Origin: Streptococcus sp. 29887
GTDB taxonomy: Bacteria > Bacillota > Bacilli > Lactobacillales > Streptococcaceae
Reading direction: 5' to 3'
Assembly (NCBI RefSeq): GCF_032595075.1
Contig: NZ_CP118735.1
Coordinates: 1,640,001-1,704,000 of the forward strand
DNA length: 64,000 bases
The notes below the pieces were generated by a model, which saw only the letters and a program-made list of their open reading frames with translations, did not search any database and was not told the origin of the DNA. A program made the translations under genes and the position numbers. Every line of letters starts with the position of its first letter. Position 1 is the first letter of the stretch. Of this stretch, positions 54,027 through 63,435 are shown in pieces.

Positions 54027-54049
54027 AAACCCGCCATCAGCGAGTTTCA
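54027..54049 (-). terminator. Terminator after plsC
   Basis: On the minus strand AAACTCGC-tgat-GGCGGGTTT forms a stem with G-U pairs followed by TTTTT. Confidence 0.75.
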
Positions 54050-54054
54050 TCATC

Positions 54055-54801
54055 CTATTTTTTATCCAACTGCGTGCTTGGTTGCCAGAAAAAACTAGCG
54101 ATATAGCTAAAGACATAGGTTAGACCTAGAATAAGGGCAACCAGTAGGAGCACAGGAATACGATAGATATAGGTCAAGATATTTGGCTTTTTCTTGGTCT
54201 GGAAAGAAGCTGCATGGTTATCCAATCGCTTGAATTCCGCTTCGATACGGCTGGTCACTTCTGCCGTACCCGCGTCATCCATGCGCTTGATGTCTGAAAT
54301 ATCGATTGGATTTCCGAAGGCTACGTCAATTCGTTCACCAGCTAAAAGTCCTTTGATAGTCATTGGTCCCACATAGGTTGCTGGCATGAGTTTGACCTTG
54401 GCTGACTTTGCGATGACTGCTACTCCACCTTTGAGTTCAGATGAATGACGGCTACCAGACGGGAACATGACAAGTGAGCGGTCACTTTTTTTCAACATGT
54501 TGACAGGATACTTGATGGCTGCCATACCAGGATTGTCACGGTCAATGGGAAATGCTCCACATTTTGAAATCCACCAGCCAAACCCTCGGTCCTTGAAGAG
54601 TTCTTTTTTAGCCATAAAGATAAACTGCTTGGGTGCAGCCGCATAGCCCAGAAAAACAGGATCCCAGAAGGTTTTATGCGGGGCGATGAGGATATAATTT
54701 TCTTCCTTTGGCAAAATATTTTCTCTGTCATGATAATGAATATTGCCATTGATAGCCCAAAGTAAAAAAGTTAATAGCGTTCGTAGATAAGAATAAAACA
54801 T
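54055..54801 (-). CDS. plsC: 1-acyl-sn-glycerol-3-phosphate acyltransferase
   Basis: This 248-residue membrane-bound acyltransferase makes phosphatidic acid from lysophosphatidate. It has the catalytic HX4D motif APHKTFWDPVF (about 40-50), the substrate motif MFPSGSRH (about 112, the EGTR equivalent) and a membrane segment near the C-terminus (PVLLLVALILGLTYVFSYIA). GGAG precedes the ATG. In several streptococci plsC directly neighbours comEA, whereas here the ABC operon lies between them. Confidence 0.93.
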   Translation of the reverse strand: MFYSYLRTLLTFLLWAINGNIHYHDRENILPKEENYILIAPHKTFWDPVFLGYAAAPKQFIFMAKKELFKDRGFGWWISKCGAFPIDRDNPGMAAIKYPVNMLKKSDRSLVMFPSGSRHSSELKGGVAVIAKSAKVKLMPATYVGPMTIKGLLAGERIDVAFGNPIDISDIKRMDDAGTAEVTSRIEAEFKRLDNHAASFQTKKKPNILTYIYRIPVLLLVALILGLTYVFSYIASFFWQPSTQLDKK

Positions 54802-54918
54802 AGACTTCTCCTTTTCAATCTCCCCTATTATAGCATAAATAGATTGATACCCCTAGACCAAAGTTATAAAACTTTTCTCACAGTTAGTCCTCGCTTTCGT
54901 GTTTTCAGGCTCGGGTTA

Positions 54919-55088
54919 GAGGCTGGGCAAAAAGCCCAGCGCTACTTCTTAGAGTTCGTGTCAACATCTCAGCGCAGTGGTTGATTGGCGGATTTGTTCG
55001 TGTTTTACACTCCAAATCCAACCTAATCAACTGTGCGGGGGTGGGAAGACGAACTCTTTTTAGACCACTCGAGTTCTTTCCCACTCCC
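54919..55088. repeat. Hairpin-rich intergenic repeat, copy B
   Basis: This is the 170-bp short form of the repeat at 49518-49859. It has GAGGCTGGGC/AGCCCAGC at one end and a long stem GTGGGAAGACGAACTC / GAGTTCTTTCCCAC at the other. In the minus sense it begins at the stop codon of the FtsX-like gene, the same placement as copy A, so it may act as that gene's 3' end. No gene is visible in the 286-bp gap. Confidence 0.8.
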
Positions 55089-58000
55089 TAATCAACCGAC
55101 TTCAAGGCTTCCAGCATGTCCACCTTTCTCAGATGAAGGTTGACATAAATACCAAGGGCTGCCAGAATTCCGATAATAGCCACAACCGGAATGATATAAA
55201 CTTCCAGTCCGACAGCGGGATTAAATCGAATGCTATCAGACCCAATCATTTCAAGAAGTAACCTGTGCAGATATATCCCACCTACCAGACCGACCACAAT
55301 TCCGATAATTGACAGAACAATGGTTTCTCTATAGATATACATGGTCACTTCCCGATTATGGAATCCTAAGACTTTTATAGTAGACAATTCTCGAATCCGC
55401 TCAGACATATTGATGATAGTGAGATTATAGAGAATGACCAGTCCAAGTAAGATAGACAGAAGGACCAGAATGGTCATAATAGTCTGAAGAGAGCCTGCAA
55501 TAGTGGTCAGCATAGCCATAAGTGAGGTATTTTGCACCAGACTTTTGACAGCTGGCATGGCTAGAAGCTGGCTAGCCAGTTGCTGTACATGACCTGTCTT
55601 ATCATTTTTTAACTGTACTAGATAGGCATTGGCAGTCTTTTGACGACCCGTCACCTGCTCGTAGTAGCCTCTAGTCATATAGATAAAGTGCCCGGCATAC
55701 ATATCAGCAATAGCTGCGACCCTGACCTGCACTTCCTTATCTTCCAGAGTAAGTCCTATTTTATCCCCGACACTTACACCGTAGATTTGGGCTAGTTTTT
55801 CCGTGAGGACAATGCCCCTGCCACTCAGCTGGATAGCTTTACCAGAAGAATTTTCTAGGCTGACTAGATTTCCCAAATCCTGACGGTCTGAAATATACAG
55901 ACCAATGGAAATATTTTTTCTCTGGCCACTAGTTTCCACTGTTTGACTGAGCTGTTCAAAAGCCACTGGCAAGGATTGACCAACCTGATCCGACTGGAGA
56001 AAGGCTGTTAATTTGTCTAAGTCCTCCTCATTTGCTCTGCTATTTTCCACTACCAACAGATCATAATGAATGAGTTCCCCAAACTGCCGTTGGACAACCC
56101 CTGAGATGGAGGAGCGAATGCCTAAGCCACCGAAAAGAAGGGCGACCGTCCCTGCCACACCGAAGATGGTCATGAGCATGCGGAGCTTGTAACGGAAGAT
56201 GTTGCGGGCAGTCACCTTGTGGGTGAAGCTCAGGCGGGACCAGATAGCTGGCCATTTTTCTAGCCAAATACTAGAACCTGCTGCTGGAGGTTTGGGAAGG
56301 AGTAATTGAGCCGGTTTCTCTGTCAATTCTCTCCGTGCTACCAGATAGGCAGGCAAAACGGAGGAAATCAATGATAGGAGCACGGCTAAACCAGTCCAGA
56401 GGGGATAAAAGTGTAACTTGGCGGATCCAATCACCGTAGTCTGCGTGATAATGCTAGAAATGATAGGTGATAGGACAAGATTTCCCATAAGTATGCCGAC
56501 AAGAGTACCAACTAGGCCAGCTGCTAGTCCATACAAAATGAATTTGGCCATGATTTGCCTATTGGTATAGCCAAGGGCCTTGAAAATGCCTGACTGGGTC
56601 CGTTCCTCATCGACAAAACGAGCCATGGTGGTAAAGGTGACTAGAGCAGCGACTAGATAGAGAACTAGAGGGAAAACATTGCCTACTGCCGCGATGGACT
56701 TGGTCGCATTGCTATAGGTCGTGTAGCCATCCCCACCTGGTAAACTGGACCTGGTGTAAATCTGATACGGAGATTTTTCCAACTTGCTCAGGTCTGACTT
56801 GGCCTGGGCAAGCTCTGTCTTGGCTTGACCTATTTCTTGATTGGCTTCTGTCTGCTTTTCAGACAATTGAGTTTGAGCCTGGGCTAATTCCTTGTCTGCT
56901 GCTTCCAAGCGCAACTCTTCTTGAAGTAAGGTTAAGTCAGAAGATTCCAATTGACTGACACCCCATTCATAATCAGAAACACCCTTATGATAGGCCGCAA
57001 GTCCTTGCTCATATTGAGCAAAACCAGCTTGGTACTGGGCCAATCCAGTCTGGTATTCCTGGTTCCAAATGTTGTAGTCAGCTAGATTTGTTTCATATGT
57101 GGCTATCTTTGATTGGTAGTAATCATAGTTATTTACATAGGATTGGTTAACTTGCTCATAGTCAGCTTCAAGTTGGTCTAGACGAGCTTTCTCGCTATCC
57201 AAGGCTTCCTGCCTAGACAGTAAATCTGGATAGTCAGATAAGGTCTGTCCCGCCTGGACCTGACTAGCAATCTGTTGGTTTAGTATTTCTTGTCCTTGGT
57301 ACCAATTGGAACGACCTGTTGATATTTCCGAAGCGGTCTGACTGAGTTGGGTATTCTGCCTATCTAGTTGCTGCTTGGCACTGTCTAGTTGTTGCGCCCT
57401 TTGAAGCAGTTCGGTATGACTTCCATCCAAGAAGGATTTGGTTTGGTCCAGTTTAGCCTTCTGGCTATCCAGTTCTTTCTTGCTTTCTTCCAATTGAAAC
57501 TTGGTTTGCAATAATTGAGCCAGGGCAGTCCGCAATTCCATTTCCGATTGAACTAGTTTGGCCCTGCCACGCGCAAACTCACTGCGACCACTTGCGACCT
57601 GCTCCTGACCCGCTGCCAAGTCTGTTGCCGCTTGGTCAAGCTGGGATTGAGCCTGGGCAATGTCTTCTTCCCCCTTAGCAATTTCCGTTTGCCCTTCTGC
57701 TTGAATGCTGGCCAAGCGTTTTTCATCATTATCAGCCAATAACTTTTCTAGGGCTTCTTGGTGGTGGTCCAGTTTCTCCTGATAGGCTTGACTAGAATAA
57801 GGCAGGTCTTTCAAATCATCATAAGCAAGTCGGGCGATTGTGTAGGCTTCTGATTGGAAACTGTCCTTGCTCACCACCCCATAGCCAGCCAGTTGCCCAT
57901 CGCCACTCGTGGCCAGTCCCATGGTTTTATTGTCCCAAATTTCTGCAGAAGCCACAAAACCAACAACTGTAAAAGTCGTTTGAATCAGAATAGTCCCATC

Positions 58001-58453
58001 CTTATCTGGCTCAGTCACCTGAAAGGTGTCACCCAATTTGTAACTTGCTTGTAGGGATGGAGATAGAGCTATCTGGTCCTTCTTGCTCGGGAGTTTACCT
58101 TCTAATAATTTATAGGTGGAAATAGATTTTGGTACTGAAAATAGCCGAATGGCAGTCTGATTTTTCTTGGCTACTACATCCTTAAAATAGCCAGCCTCTA
58201 CTGTCACACCTTTAATGGATGCCAATTCGTCCAGGTCAGTCTGGCTGATTCCCAGGCCTGAAATGACTGCCAAATCCATTGTCCAATGGTCAGCGATATA
58301 GCTTTGGGCAGTTTTTTCCATATTTGGAGCTGTTACTTTCAGACCTGTCAATGCTAGTGCTCCTAGCATCATCAGGCTAAAAATGGATAAAAAACGTCCC
58401 TTGGAAGAAAGCAAAGATTGCCTCATATCCTTCCAGTAGATTTTCTTTTTCAT
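55088..58453 (-). CDS. FtsX-like ABC transporter permease with long extracellular coiled coil
   Basis: This 1,121-residue membrane protein has an N-terminal membrane helix (about 20-45), an extracellular MacB-like domain, and a Gln/Leu/Ala-rich coiled coil of about 300 residues (about 235-545). Two FtsX domains follow (helices at about 590-720, and 760 plus 1000-1110). The C-terminal domain INMSERIRELSTIKVLGFHNREV is the FtsX hallmark. Proteins of this shape export or sense surface molecules or envelope stress, and the substrate is unknown. It follows the partner ATPase by 11 bases. The ATG at 58453 fits the GGGTGAT ribosome binding site best, and the ATG one codon earlier is also possible. 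Confidence 0.88.
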   Translation of the reverse strand: MKKKIYWKDMRQSLLSSKGRFLSIFSLMMLGALALTGLKVTAPNMEKTAQSYIADHWTMDLAVISGLGISQTDLDELASIKGVTVEAGYFKDVVAKKNQTAIRLFSVPKSISTYKLLEGKLPSKKDQIALSPSLQASYKLGDTFQVTEPDKDGTILIQTTFTVVGFVASAEIWDNKTMGLATSGDGQLAGYGVVSKDSFQSEAYTIARLAYDDLKDLPYSSQAYQEKLDHHQEALEKLLADNDEKRLASIQAEGQTEIAKGEEDIAQAQSQLDQAATDLAAGQEQVASGRSEFARGRAKLVQSEMELRTALAQLLQTKFQLEESKKELDSQKAKLDQTKSFLDGSHTELLQRAQQLDSAKQQLDRQNTQLSQTASEISTGRSNWYQGQEILNQQIASQVQAGQTLSDYPDLLSRQEALDSEKARLDQLEADYEQVNQSYVNNYDYYQSKIATYETNLADYNIWNQEYQTGLAQYQAGFAQYEQGLAAYHKGVSDYEWGVSQLESSDLTLLQEELRLEAADKELAQAQTQLSEKQTEANQEIGQAKTELAQAKSDLSKLEKSPYQIYTRSSLPGGDGYTTYSNATKSIAAVGNVFPLVLYLVAALVTFTTMARFVDEERTQSGIFKALGYTNRQIMAKFILYGLAAGLVGTLVGILMGNLVLSPIISSIITQTTVIGSAKLHFYPLWTGLAVLLSLISSVLPAYLVARRELTEKPAQLLLPKPPAAGSSIWLEKWPAIWSRLSFTHKVTARNIFRYKLRMLMTIFGVAGTVALLFGGLGIRSSISGVVQRQFGELIHYDLLVVENSRANEEDLDKLTAFLQSDQVGQSLPVAFEQLSQTVETSGQRKNISIGLYISDRQDLGNLVSLENSSGKAIQLSGRGIVLTEKLAQIYGVSVGDKIGLTLEDKEVQVRVAAIADMYAGHFIYMTRGYYEQVTGRQKTANAYLVQLKNDKTGHVQQLASQLLAMPAVKSLVQNTSLMAMLTTIAGSLQTIMTILVLLSILLGLVILYNLTIINMSERIRELSTIKVLGFHNREVTMYIYRETIVLSIIGIVVGLVGGIYLHRLLLEMIGSDSIRFNPAVGLEVYIIPVVAIIGILAALGIYVNLHLRKVDMLEALKSVD

Positions 58454-58464
58454 CATATCACCCA

Positions 58465-59166
58465 CTAATATTCTAGGCTAGCAATATCCTGCGGTTCTGC
58501 ATTCAGCTCAACAGAATGCACACGGGCATCCCGCATCCGAATGACCCTATCTGCAATAGGTGCCAGAGAGCTATTGTGGGTCACGATAATCACCGTTGCC
58601 CCTTGTGTGCGGGACATATCTTGCAGGATTTGCAAGACCTGCTTACCTGTCTGATAATCCAGAGCGCCAGTTGGTTCATCGCAAAGCAAAATTTTAGGCT
58701 TTTTGGCAACCGCACGGGCAATGGCAACCCGTTGCTGCTCGCCACCTGAAAGCTGAGCAGGGAAATTATTGATACGATGGCCTAGTCCAACTTGTTCCAA
58801 GACCTCCTCGGCATCCAAGGCATCCTTGACGATTTCTGCTGCCAGTTCCACATTTTCCTTAGCGGTCAGATTAGCAACCAAGTTATAAAATTGAAAGACA
58901 AAACCTACATCATCTCTACGATAATTGGTCAGTTCATGACTGGAAAGCTTGGCAATATCCACACCGTCAATCCAAACCTCCCCCTCATCATTGCTATCCA
59001 TGCCACCTAAGATATTGAGCAGAGTGGATTTTCCAGCACCAGATGAGCCAAGAATGATGACCAACTCACCCTGCTCAATCTCAAAGGACACGCTGTCATT
59101 TGCCACAATGGTCGCATCCCCCATTTGGTAGTATTTTGACGAATTCTTTACTTGGATGTAGGACAT
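58465..59166 (-). CDS. ABC transporter ATP-binding protein, LolD/MacB-like
   Basis: This 233-residue ATPase has Walker [15 protein letters not shown] (about 38-51), signature [17 protein letters not shown] (about 137), Walker [16 protein letters not shown] (about 158) and a switch region IVTHNSSL. The DEPTGALD sequence is typical of ATPases partnering FtsX/MacB permeases. The ATG at 59166 follows GAGGTGTGCC and is preferred to an upstream start. It is an operon with the FtsX-like gene. Confidence 0.92.
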   Translation of the reverse strand: MSYIQVKNSSKYYQMGDATIVANDSVSFEIEQGELVIILGSSGAGKSTLLNILGGMDSNDEGEVWIDGVDIAKLSSHELTNYRRDDVGFVFQFYNLVANLTAKENVELAAEIVKDALDAEEVLEQVGLGHRINNFPAQLSGGEQQRVAIARAVAKKPKILLCDEPTGALDYQTGKQVLQILQDMSRTQGATVIIVTHNSSLAPIADRVIRMRDARVHSVELNAEPQDIASLEY

Positions 59167-59254
59167 GGCACACCTCGCTTCTTCTCTTCCTAACAACTGT
59201 ATTCTTACTACTTATTATAGCACAAAAGAGGGTTTTCACCCTCTCCTTCATCTT

Positions 59255-59590
59255 TTACACTTGGGCAATAGCAGAGCCACCATAGAGTTTGAGTTCTTCT
59301 CTGATCGTTTGGTAGTAATAGCGGTCAAATGCCTGCCAAGCCTGATGACTAGACTCACTCAATCGCAGGTCGCCTAATCCAACCAAAAAACTGGTCGAAC
59401 GGTAGAATTTCTCAATCGCAATCAACTCAGAATTGGTGACCGACTTGGCCTCCGACAATATGCGTGTCATCTCTGTCAGATTATGTTGCAATCGCTGTTC
59501 ATCAGCTGTTCCTCGTTTGTCTGCTTGGAAGGCCCGATTCAAGTCTTGAATGAGGGCCAAAACGTCTTGAATAATCTGTGTCTTTTCCAT
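59255..59590 (-). CDS. Small helical protein of unknown function (111 aa)
   Basis: This 111-residue protein is predicted to be nearly all helix (MEKTQIIQDVLALIQDLNRA..., ILSEAKSVTNSELIAIEKFY) and ends in a short G/S/A tail (YGGSAIAQV). It has no membrane segment or signal. An AGGAGGG-type ribosome binding site lies before the ATG at 59590. It is 88 bases upstream of, and in the same direction as, the ABC ATPase gene, so it may belong to that operon. I do not recognise a family. Confidence 0.7.
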   Translation of the reverse strand: MEKTQIIQDVLALIQDLNRAFQADKRGTADEQRLQHNLTEMTRILSEAKSVTNSELIAIEKFYRSTSFLVGLGDLRLSESSHQAWQAFDRYYYQTIREELKLYGGSAIAQV

Positions 59591-59664
59591 AAAAGACCCT
59601 CCTTTTTTTGATAAATTTAGTATATCAAATTAAACAAAGATATTCAAGTTATTTGTGCAATCCC

Positions 59665-59693
59665 TTGATTAATATTTATGTTGATATTATAAT
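59665..59693 (+). promoter_or_regulatory. Promoter of the three-gene ABC operon
   Basis: TTGATT (59665-59670), a 17-base spacer and perfect TATAAT (59688-59693) lie 59 bases before the ATG at 59753. CTGGAGG precedes the start codon. Confidence 0.75.
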
Positions 59694-59752
59694 TATAGAA
59701 AATAACACATTTATTCATCCATCCCTTCACCATTTCTCCCCTGGAGGTATCT

Positions 59753-60970
59753 ATGTTTCAAATTGAAGGAAAGCTATTTTTCCGTAGCAAGAAAAACTTG
59801 TTCGCTATCTTGGTCATGCTGATTGCAATCCTAGCTAGTTCCTTTCTAGCAGGCTACCACAATCGGCAAGCTAAATTAGGGGTCATCCAGAACCATGAAC
59901 AATACATTCAAAAATTTGAAAACATCATACAAGATTTAGAAACACAGTATCAGAATCAAGCACTCAGCCAAGAAGATTATCAGGCTGAAAAGGACTTCTT
60001 TATAGACTATATTGCCAACTACCAAAAGGAGATTGAGGCGGTCAAGAAGGAGGACTGGACCTATTTTTATGAGAAAAATATCCAGCACTATCAGCAGGAT
60101 GGCCAATACATCAGCCTTTCCTACCAAAGCTATGATTTTACCCCACAAACCATCGAAAATACCTTCTTGATGTCCAAGTATCTGCTTGAAAAGGAGATAC
60201 CCTCAGCCTTTCCAACTGAGCTTTACCTAACAGCCTTTGAGAATCCCCAAACACCAACAGATAGAGAAATCGTCAAGAGCCTGGGCCAGCAGGCCTTAAA
60301 GGGAACCAGTCATGAAATCTGGCAGGGTCAAAAACAGCTGGGACTGGTCATCACCCTTCCTCTCTTTCTCTTAACTTTCACCAATTTTTTCATCAAAGAC
60401 CAGCAGGGAACTAGCCGACAGATTCGCCTTTTACAGACCCTGGGGCTGACTAGAATTCGAATTACAACCAATAAATACCTAGCCTACCTGACACTATATA
60501 CCACCCTCTTTCTCACTCTCTATCTGAGCCATTTTCTCATCACATTTTTGCTAAATGGCAATAGTAGCTGGATCTATCCTGTAACCACCTATAGCAGTAG
60601 GGGACTGGCTTACAGTTTTATCACCACAACCATTAAACCTATATATCAAGTCATCTTGCTGGCCTGTGGCATGCACTATCTCTACCTTCTATTTCTGCTG
60701 GGAGTGGCACAGACCTTGGCTAGAGTCTTAAAAAATGGACTGGCTGGACTAGTGGTCACACTAGGACTTGTCATCTCTGCCAACTTCTTTCCCCATATCT
60801 TCAATCCATTTAGCCTATGGAATGCAGGCAATCTGGCGGACGGAAGTGCTATCATCTACCAACAATTAACAGGATACAGCATTCCAAAAGTCTTTATGGT
60901 TCTTCTCATCAGTAACCTGCTCATCTATATCCTGCAATTCTATCTCCTGACAAGAAAAAGTGAGGTCTAA
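59753..60970 (+). CDS. ABC-2-like permease subunit A
   Basis: This 405-residue membrane protein has one hydrophobic segment at about 17-36, an external soluble region of about 160 residues with coiled-coil character (ENIIQDLETQYQNQALSQED), then five or six helices from about 195 to the end. This is the layout of ABC-2 type exporters or bacteriocin-immunity permeases. It lies 2 bases before the ATPase gene. The substrate is unknown. Confidence 0.75.
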   Translation: MFQIEGKLFFRSKKNLFAILVMLIAILASSFLAGYHNRQAKLGVIQNHEQYIQKFENIIQDLETQYQNQALSQEDYQAEKDFFIDYIANYQKEIEAVKKEDWTYFYEKNIQHYQQDGQYISLSYQSYDFTPQTIENTFLMSKYLLEKEIPSAFPTELYLTAFENPQTPTDREIVKSLGQQALKGTSHEIWQGQKQLGLVITLPLFLLTFTNFFIKDQQGTSRQIRLLQTLGLTRIRITTNKYLAYLTLYTTLFLTLYLSHFLITFLLNGNSSWIYPVTTYSSRGLAYSFITTTIKPIYQVILLACGMHYLYLLFLLGVAQTLARVLKNGLAGLVVTLGLVISANFFPHIFNPFSLWNAGNLADGSAIIYQQLTGYSIPKVFMVLLISNLLIYILQFYLLTRKSEV

Positions 60971-60972
60971 CC

Positions 60973-61833
60973 ATGCGATTATCCATTCACAATTTGTGCA
61001 AATCCTACGGAAAAAAGAAAATACTAGACCAGCTAAACCTAGAACTGGTGGAACCTGGAATCTGGGCCTTGATTGGACCAAACGGTTCTGGAAAGACAAC
61101 CCTCCTAGACTGCATTGCCAACCTGCAAACCTTTGATTCGGGAGAGATTTCTATAAACGGCAAGAAGCACGATAATCCAAATGTCTACCAAACCTTTTCC
61201 TACCTGCAGGACAACCGGGTCCTCTACCCTGAATTGACAGGGCTGGAACACTTGCGATTGGTCCAAACTATCCAAGGGTTACCCAAAGAGCGGATTGAGG
61301 AAGTCATCCAAGAAATCGGCATCCGTGATTACGTGAACATTCCTGTCAAAAATTATTCACTGGGGATGAAACAACATCTCCTGCTGGCAATCGGTATTAT
61401 GAACAAGCCCCAGGTCATGCTCTTGGATGAACCCTTGAACGGCTTGGACCCGACCAGCTACATTCAAACCCGAAAATTGCTCCAGAAACTAGCCAAAAAT
61501 GGTTCAACCATTATCGTGTCTTCCCACCAATTAAACGAGGTGGACCAACTAACCGACCAACTGCTCTTTCTTAAACAGGGAAAAATCATTGAGTGGAAAC
61601 TGGAACAGGTTGGGCGACAATATGCCATTCAGACTAGTGACAATCAGACAGTGTATCAGAAACTTGGGCAAGTGAAGGGACTGACTTTGGCCAATGATAG
61701 CATTCAGGTAGACACCAGTGTTCACAGTCTGCATTTCTACCTTGACCAAGTCATGACTTGTCAGGTGGAAATTTTGGATATTAGCATTCAGGAGCACCAG
61801 TCCGAAGAAATCTATAAAGAACTATTTGAATAG
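60973..61833 (+). CDS. ABC transporter ATP-binding protein (BcrA/CcmA-like)
   Basis: This 286-residue ATPase of the drug/bacteriocin-export type has Walker A ALIGPNGSGKTTLLD (about 32-46), signature NYSLGMKQHLLLAIGIMNKP (about 126), Walker B VMLLDEPLNGLDPTS (about 147) and a switch region IVSSHQL. A C-terminal domain of about 80 residues follows, as in BcrA-like proteins. It sits between two permease genes, with a 12-base gap to the next. Confidence 0.9.
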   Translation: MRLSIHNLCKSYGKKKILDQLNLELVEPGIWALIGPNGSGKTTLLDCIANLQTFDSGEISINGKKHDNPNVYQTFSYLQDNRVLYPELTGLEHLRLVQTIQGLPKERIEEVIQEIGIRDYVNIPVKNYSLGMKQHLLLAIGIMNKPQVMLLDEPLNGLDPTSYIQTRKLLQKLAKNGSTIIVSSHQLNEVDQLTDQLLFLKQGKIIEWKLEQVGRQYAIQTSDNQTVYQKLGQVKGLTLANDSIQVDTSVHSLHFYLDQVMTCQVEILDISIQEHQSEEIYKELFE

Positions 61834-61845
61834 GGAGGTCTGACT

Positions 61846-62727
61846 ATGAACACCCTAACTCTTTTCATTCTACGACTGAAACGTAATGCTATTTTTCTAG
61901 CCCTCATGACTGCTGTGGCTCTTATCCCGCTTGCTCTGTCCTATCGGAATGTTCTAGAGGCCGAAAACTTGCGCTTTGAGGACCGAACCCGTATCATACA
62001 AGTCAAAAAAGAAGCTGAAACCTTCTTGTATGCTGACGATAAGGAAGCCCAAGCCTTAGACCAGGAAAGCATGGATTATTATAAAAAACTCTTGGAACTG
62101 ACGACCACCTACTTAGAAAAGGAACATATCCAAGGAAAAAGTCAGGAGGTCTTGGAAACGGAGTTAGAACTCTACCAGACCTTGCAAAACTGGGAGGCAA
62201 AGGGGCATAATATCAACCATTTTACGAACAGCGAACTGGCAGAACGTATCACAGTCTATAAAAACGTTCTAGAGCAAGCTCTTACTTTTCACTACCCTAC
62301 TGCTCCTAAGGACTTTTATATGACCTTCTTGCAACTTCTTCCAGCTAGTAACTATATGATCCCCCTTGTCATCTGCTCTTTGATAGTCTGGCTCCTTATG
62401 ACTGACCTTTCAAAACATCGTGGTCTCCTCTTTATCAACGGACTATCCCCTAGTCAATATGCCACTAGCCTGACCTTACTTGCTCTTCTCCTCCAAGTTG
62501 CTATCTATGCCCTCATCCTGTTCACGCTACTTCTATTGGCACATCAGTTCCAATTTACCTTCCAAGAAGACTATCCTCTACTAGTCGGCACAAATACTCT
62601 ATCTACCATATCTATCAGGGAACAATTACAGAAACTCCTGCTGGTAATGGCTGGAGTGACAGGTTTCTATCTGACCTTTATCCGATTAGCAACAGCTAAA
62701 GTCCTACAAACATACAAGCGAAAATAA
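61846..62727 (+). CDS. ABC-2-like permease subunit B
   Basis: This 293-residue membrane protein has an N-terminal helix (about 14-30), an external helical domain (about 45-150) and four or so C-terminal helices. It resembles a smaller sibling of the 59753 protein, and the two may form a heterodimeric channel. The ATG follows AGGGAGGTCTGACT. A terminator follows the stop codon, closing the operon. Confidence 0.75.
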   Translation: MNTLTLFILRLKRNAIFLALMTAVALIPLALSYRNVLEAENLRFEDRTRIIQVKKEAETFLYADDKEAQALDQESMDYYKKLLELTTTYLEKEHIQGKSQEVLETELELYQTLQNWEAKGHNINHFTNSELAERITVYKNVLEQALTFHYPTAPKDFYMTFLQLLPASNYMIPLVICSLIVWLLMTDLSKHRGLLFINGLSPSQYATSLTLLALLLQVAIYALILFTLLLLAHQFQFTFQEDYPLLVGTNTLSTISIREQLQKLLLVMAGVTGFYLTFIRLATAKVLQTYKRK

Positions 62728-62753
62728 GCCACCTCGAAAATGGTGGCTTTTTG
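62727..62753 (+). terminator. Terminator of the three-gene ABC operon
   Basis: AGCCACC-tcgaaaa-TGGTGGCT forms a stem followed by TTTTT, directly overlapping the stop codon of the last gene. Confidence 0.85.
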
Positions 62754-62756
62754 CTG

Positions 62757-62785
62757 GCAAAAAAACGATGCCTGTTCCGGCACCG
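62757..62785 (-). terminator. Terminator downstream of the DUF4097-like gene
   Basis: On the minus strand GGTGCC-ggaaca-GGCATC forms a 6-bp stem (one G-U pair) followed by a TTTTTTT tract. Confidence 0.7.
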
Positions 62786-62849
62786 TTATATCTTGATACA
62801 AGCCAAGCCACAATCCAACATAGAAACCTGTTTATGATGAGTAATCATC

Positions 62850-63416
62850 CTAATCACCCTTTCTGATGCTAACATCGGCATAGGCATCTATTTTAAGGAT
62901 ACTTTCCTTATTAGCTCCTTCTTCAGGAATTTCTAGTAACTTTGCCCCACTATTCAACTTGACATCAAAGCCTCCATCGTAACTTCGAGGCAGAGTAATA
63001 TCTACAGTACCGTTCCATGTATCAACATAAACTTCTTTAAAAGTAGCACCCTTTGCCAATTCAATTTTTGCTTTTAAACTACTCTTCCCACTTGCTACGG
63101 TAACTAACTTAAAACCCTTTTTACCCAATGGTATATAAGCATCGTTTTCGCTAATATCTGCCTTCTCAAGTGTTGACATTGCTGATTCAGAAATTTTCCC
63201 TGTCAAACTAATCGTCGTCACTTCTTGGTCTGTTTCCACAATTTCAAGTTCAAAAGGTTGCTCACTACCATAGATTTCAATAGTATTAATTTCTTTGCTT
63301 GTTACAGTCCAAGACTTAGCAATCTCTACATCTGTTTTGTCACTCTCTAAACTTAGGTAAATCGCAACTCCTAAAAAAGTAATGATTAAAATGAAAAATG
63401 GAATTATTTTTTTCAT
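62850..63416 (-). CDS. Exported beta-rich protein, DUF4097-like
   Basis: This 188-residue protein has an N-terminal hydrophobic segment (IIPFFILIITFLGVAIYLSL, about 4-23) that anchors or exports it. The rest is a beta-strand-rich domain with IEIYGSEQPFELEIV, WNGTVDITLPRSYDGGFDVKLNSGAKL near the C-terminus, resembling adhesin-like DUF4097 beta-helix repeats. Such proteins often accompany ABC transporters and may have accessory or sensor roles. The function is unknown. It follows the partial permease gene by 19 bases in the same direction. Confidence 0.7.
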   Translation of the reverse strand: MKKIIPFFILIITFLGVAIYLSLESDKTDVEIAKSWTVTSKEINTIEIYGSEQPFELEIVETDQEVTTISLTGKISESAMSTLEKADISENDAYIPLGKKGFKLVTVASGKSSLKAKIELAKGATFKEVYVDTWNGTVDITLPRSYDGGFDVKLNSGAKLLEIPEEGANKESILKIDAYADVSIRKGD

Positions 63417-63435
63417 TACAAGTGCCCTCCTTAAA

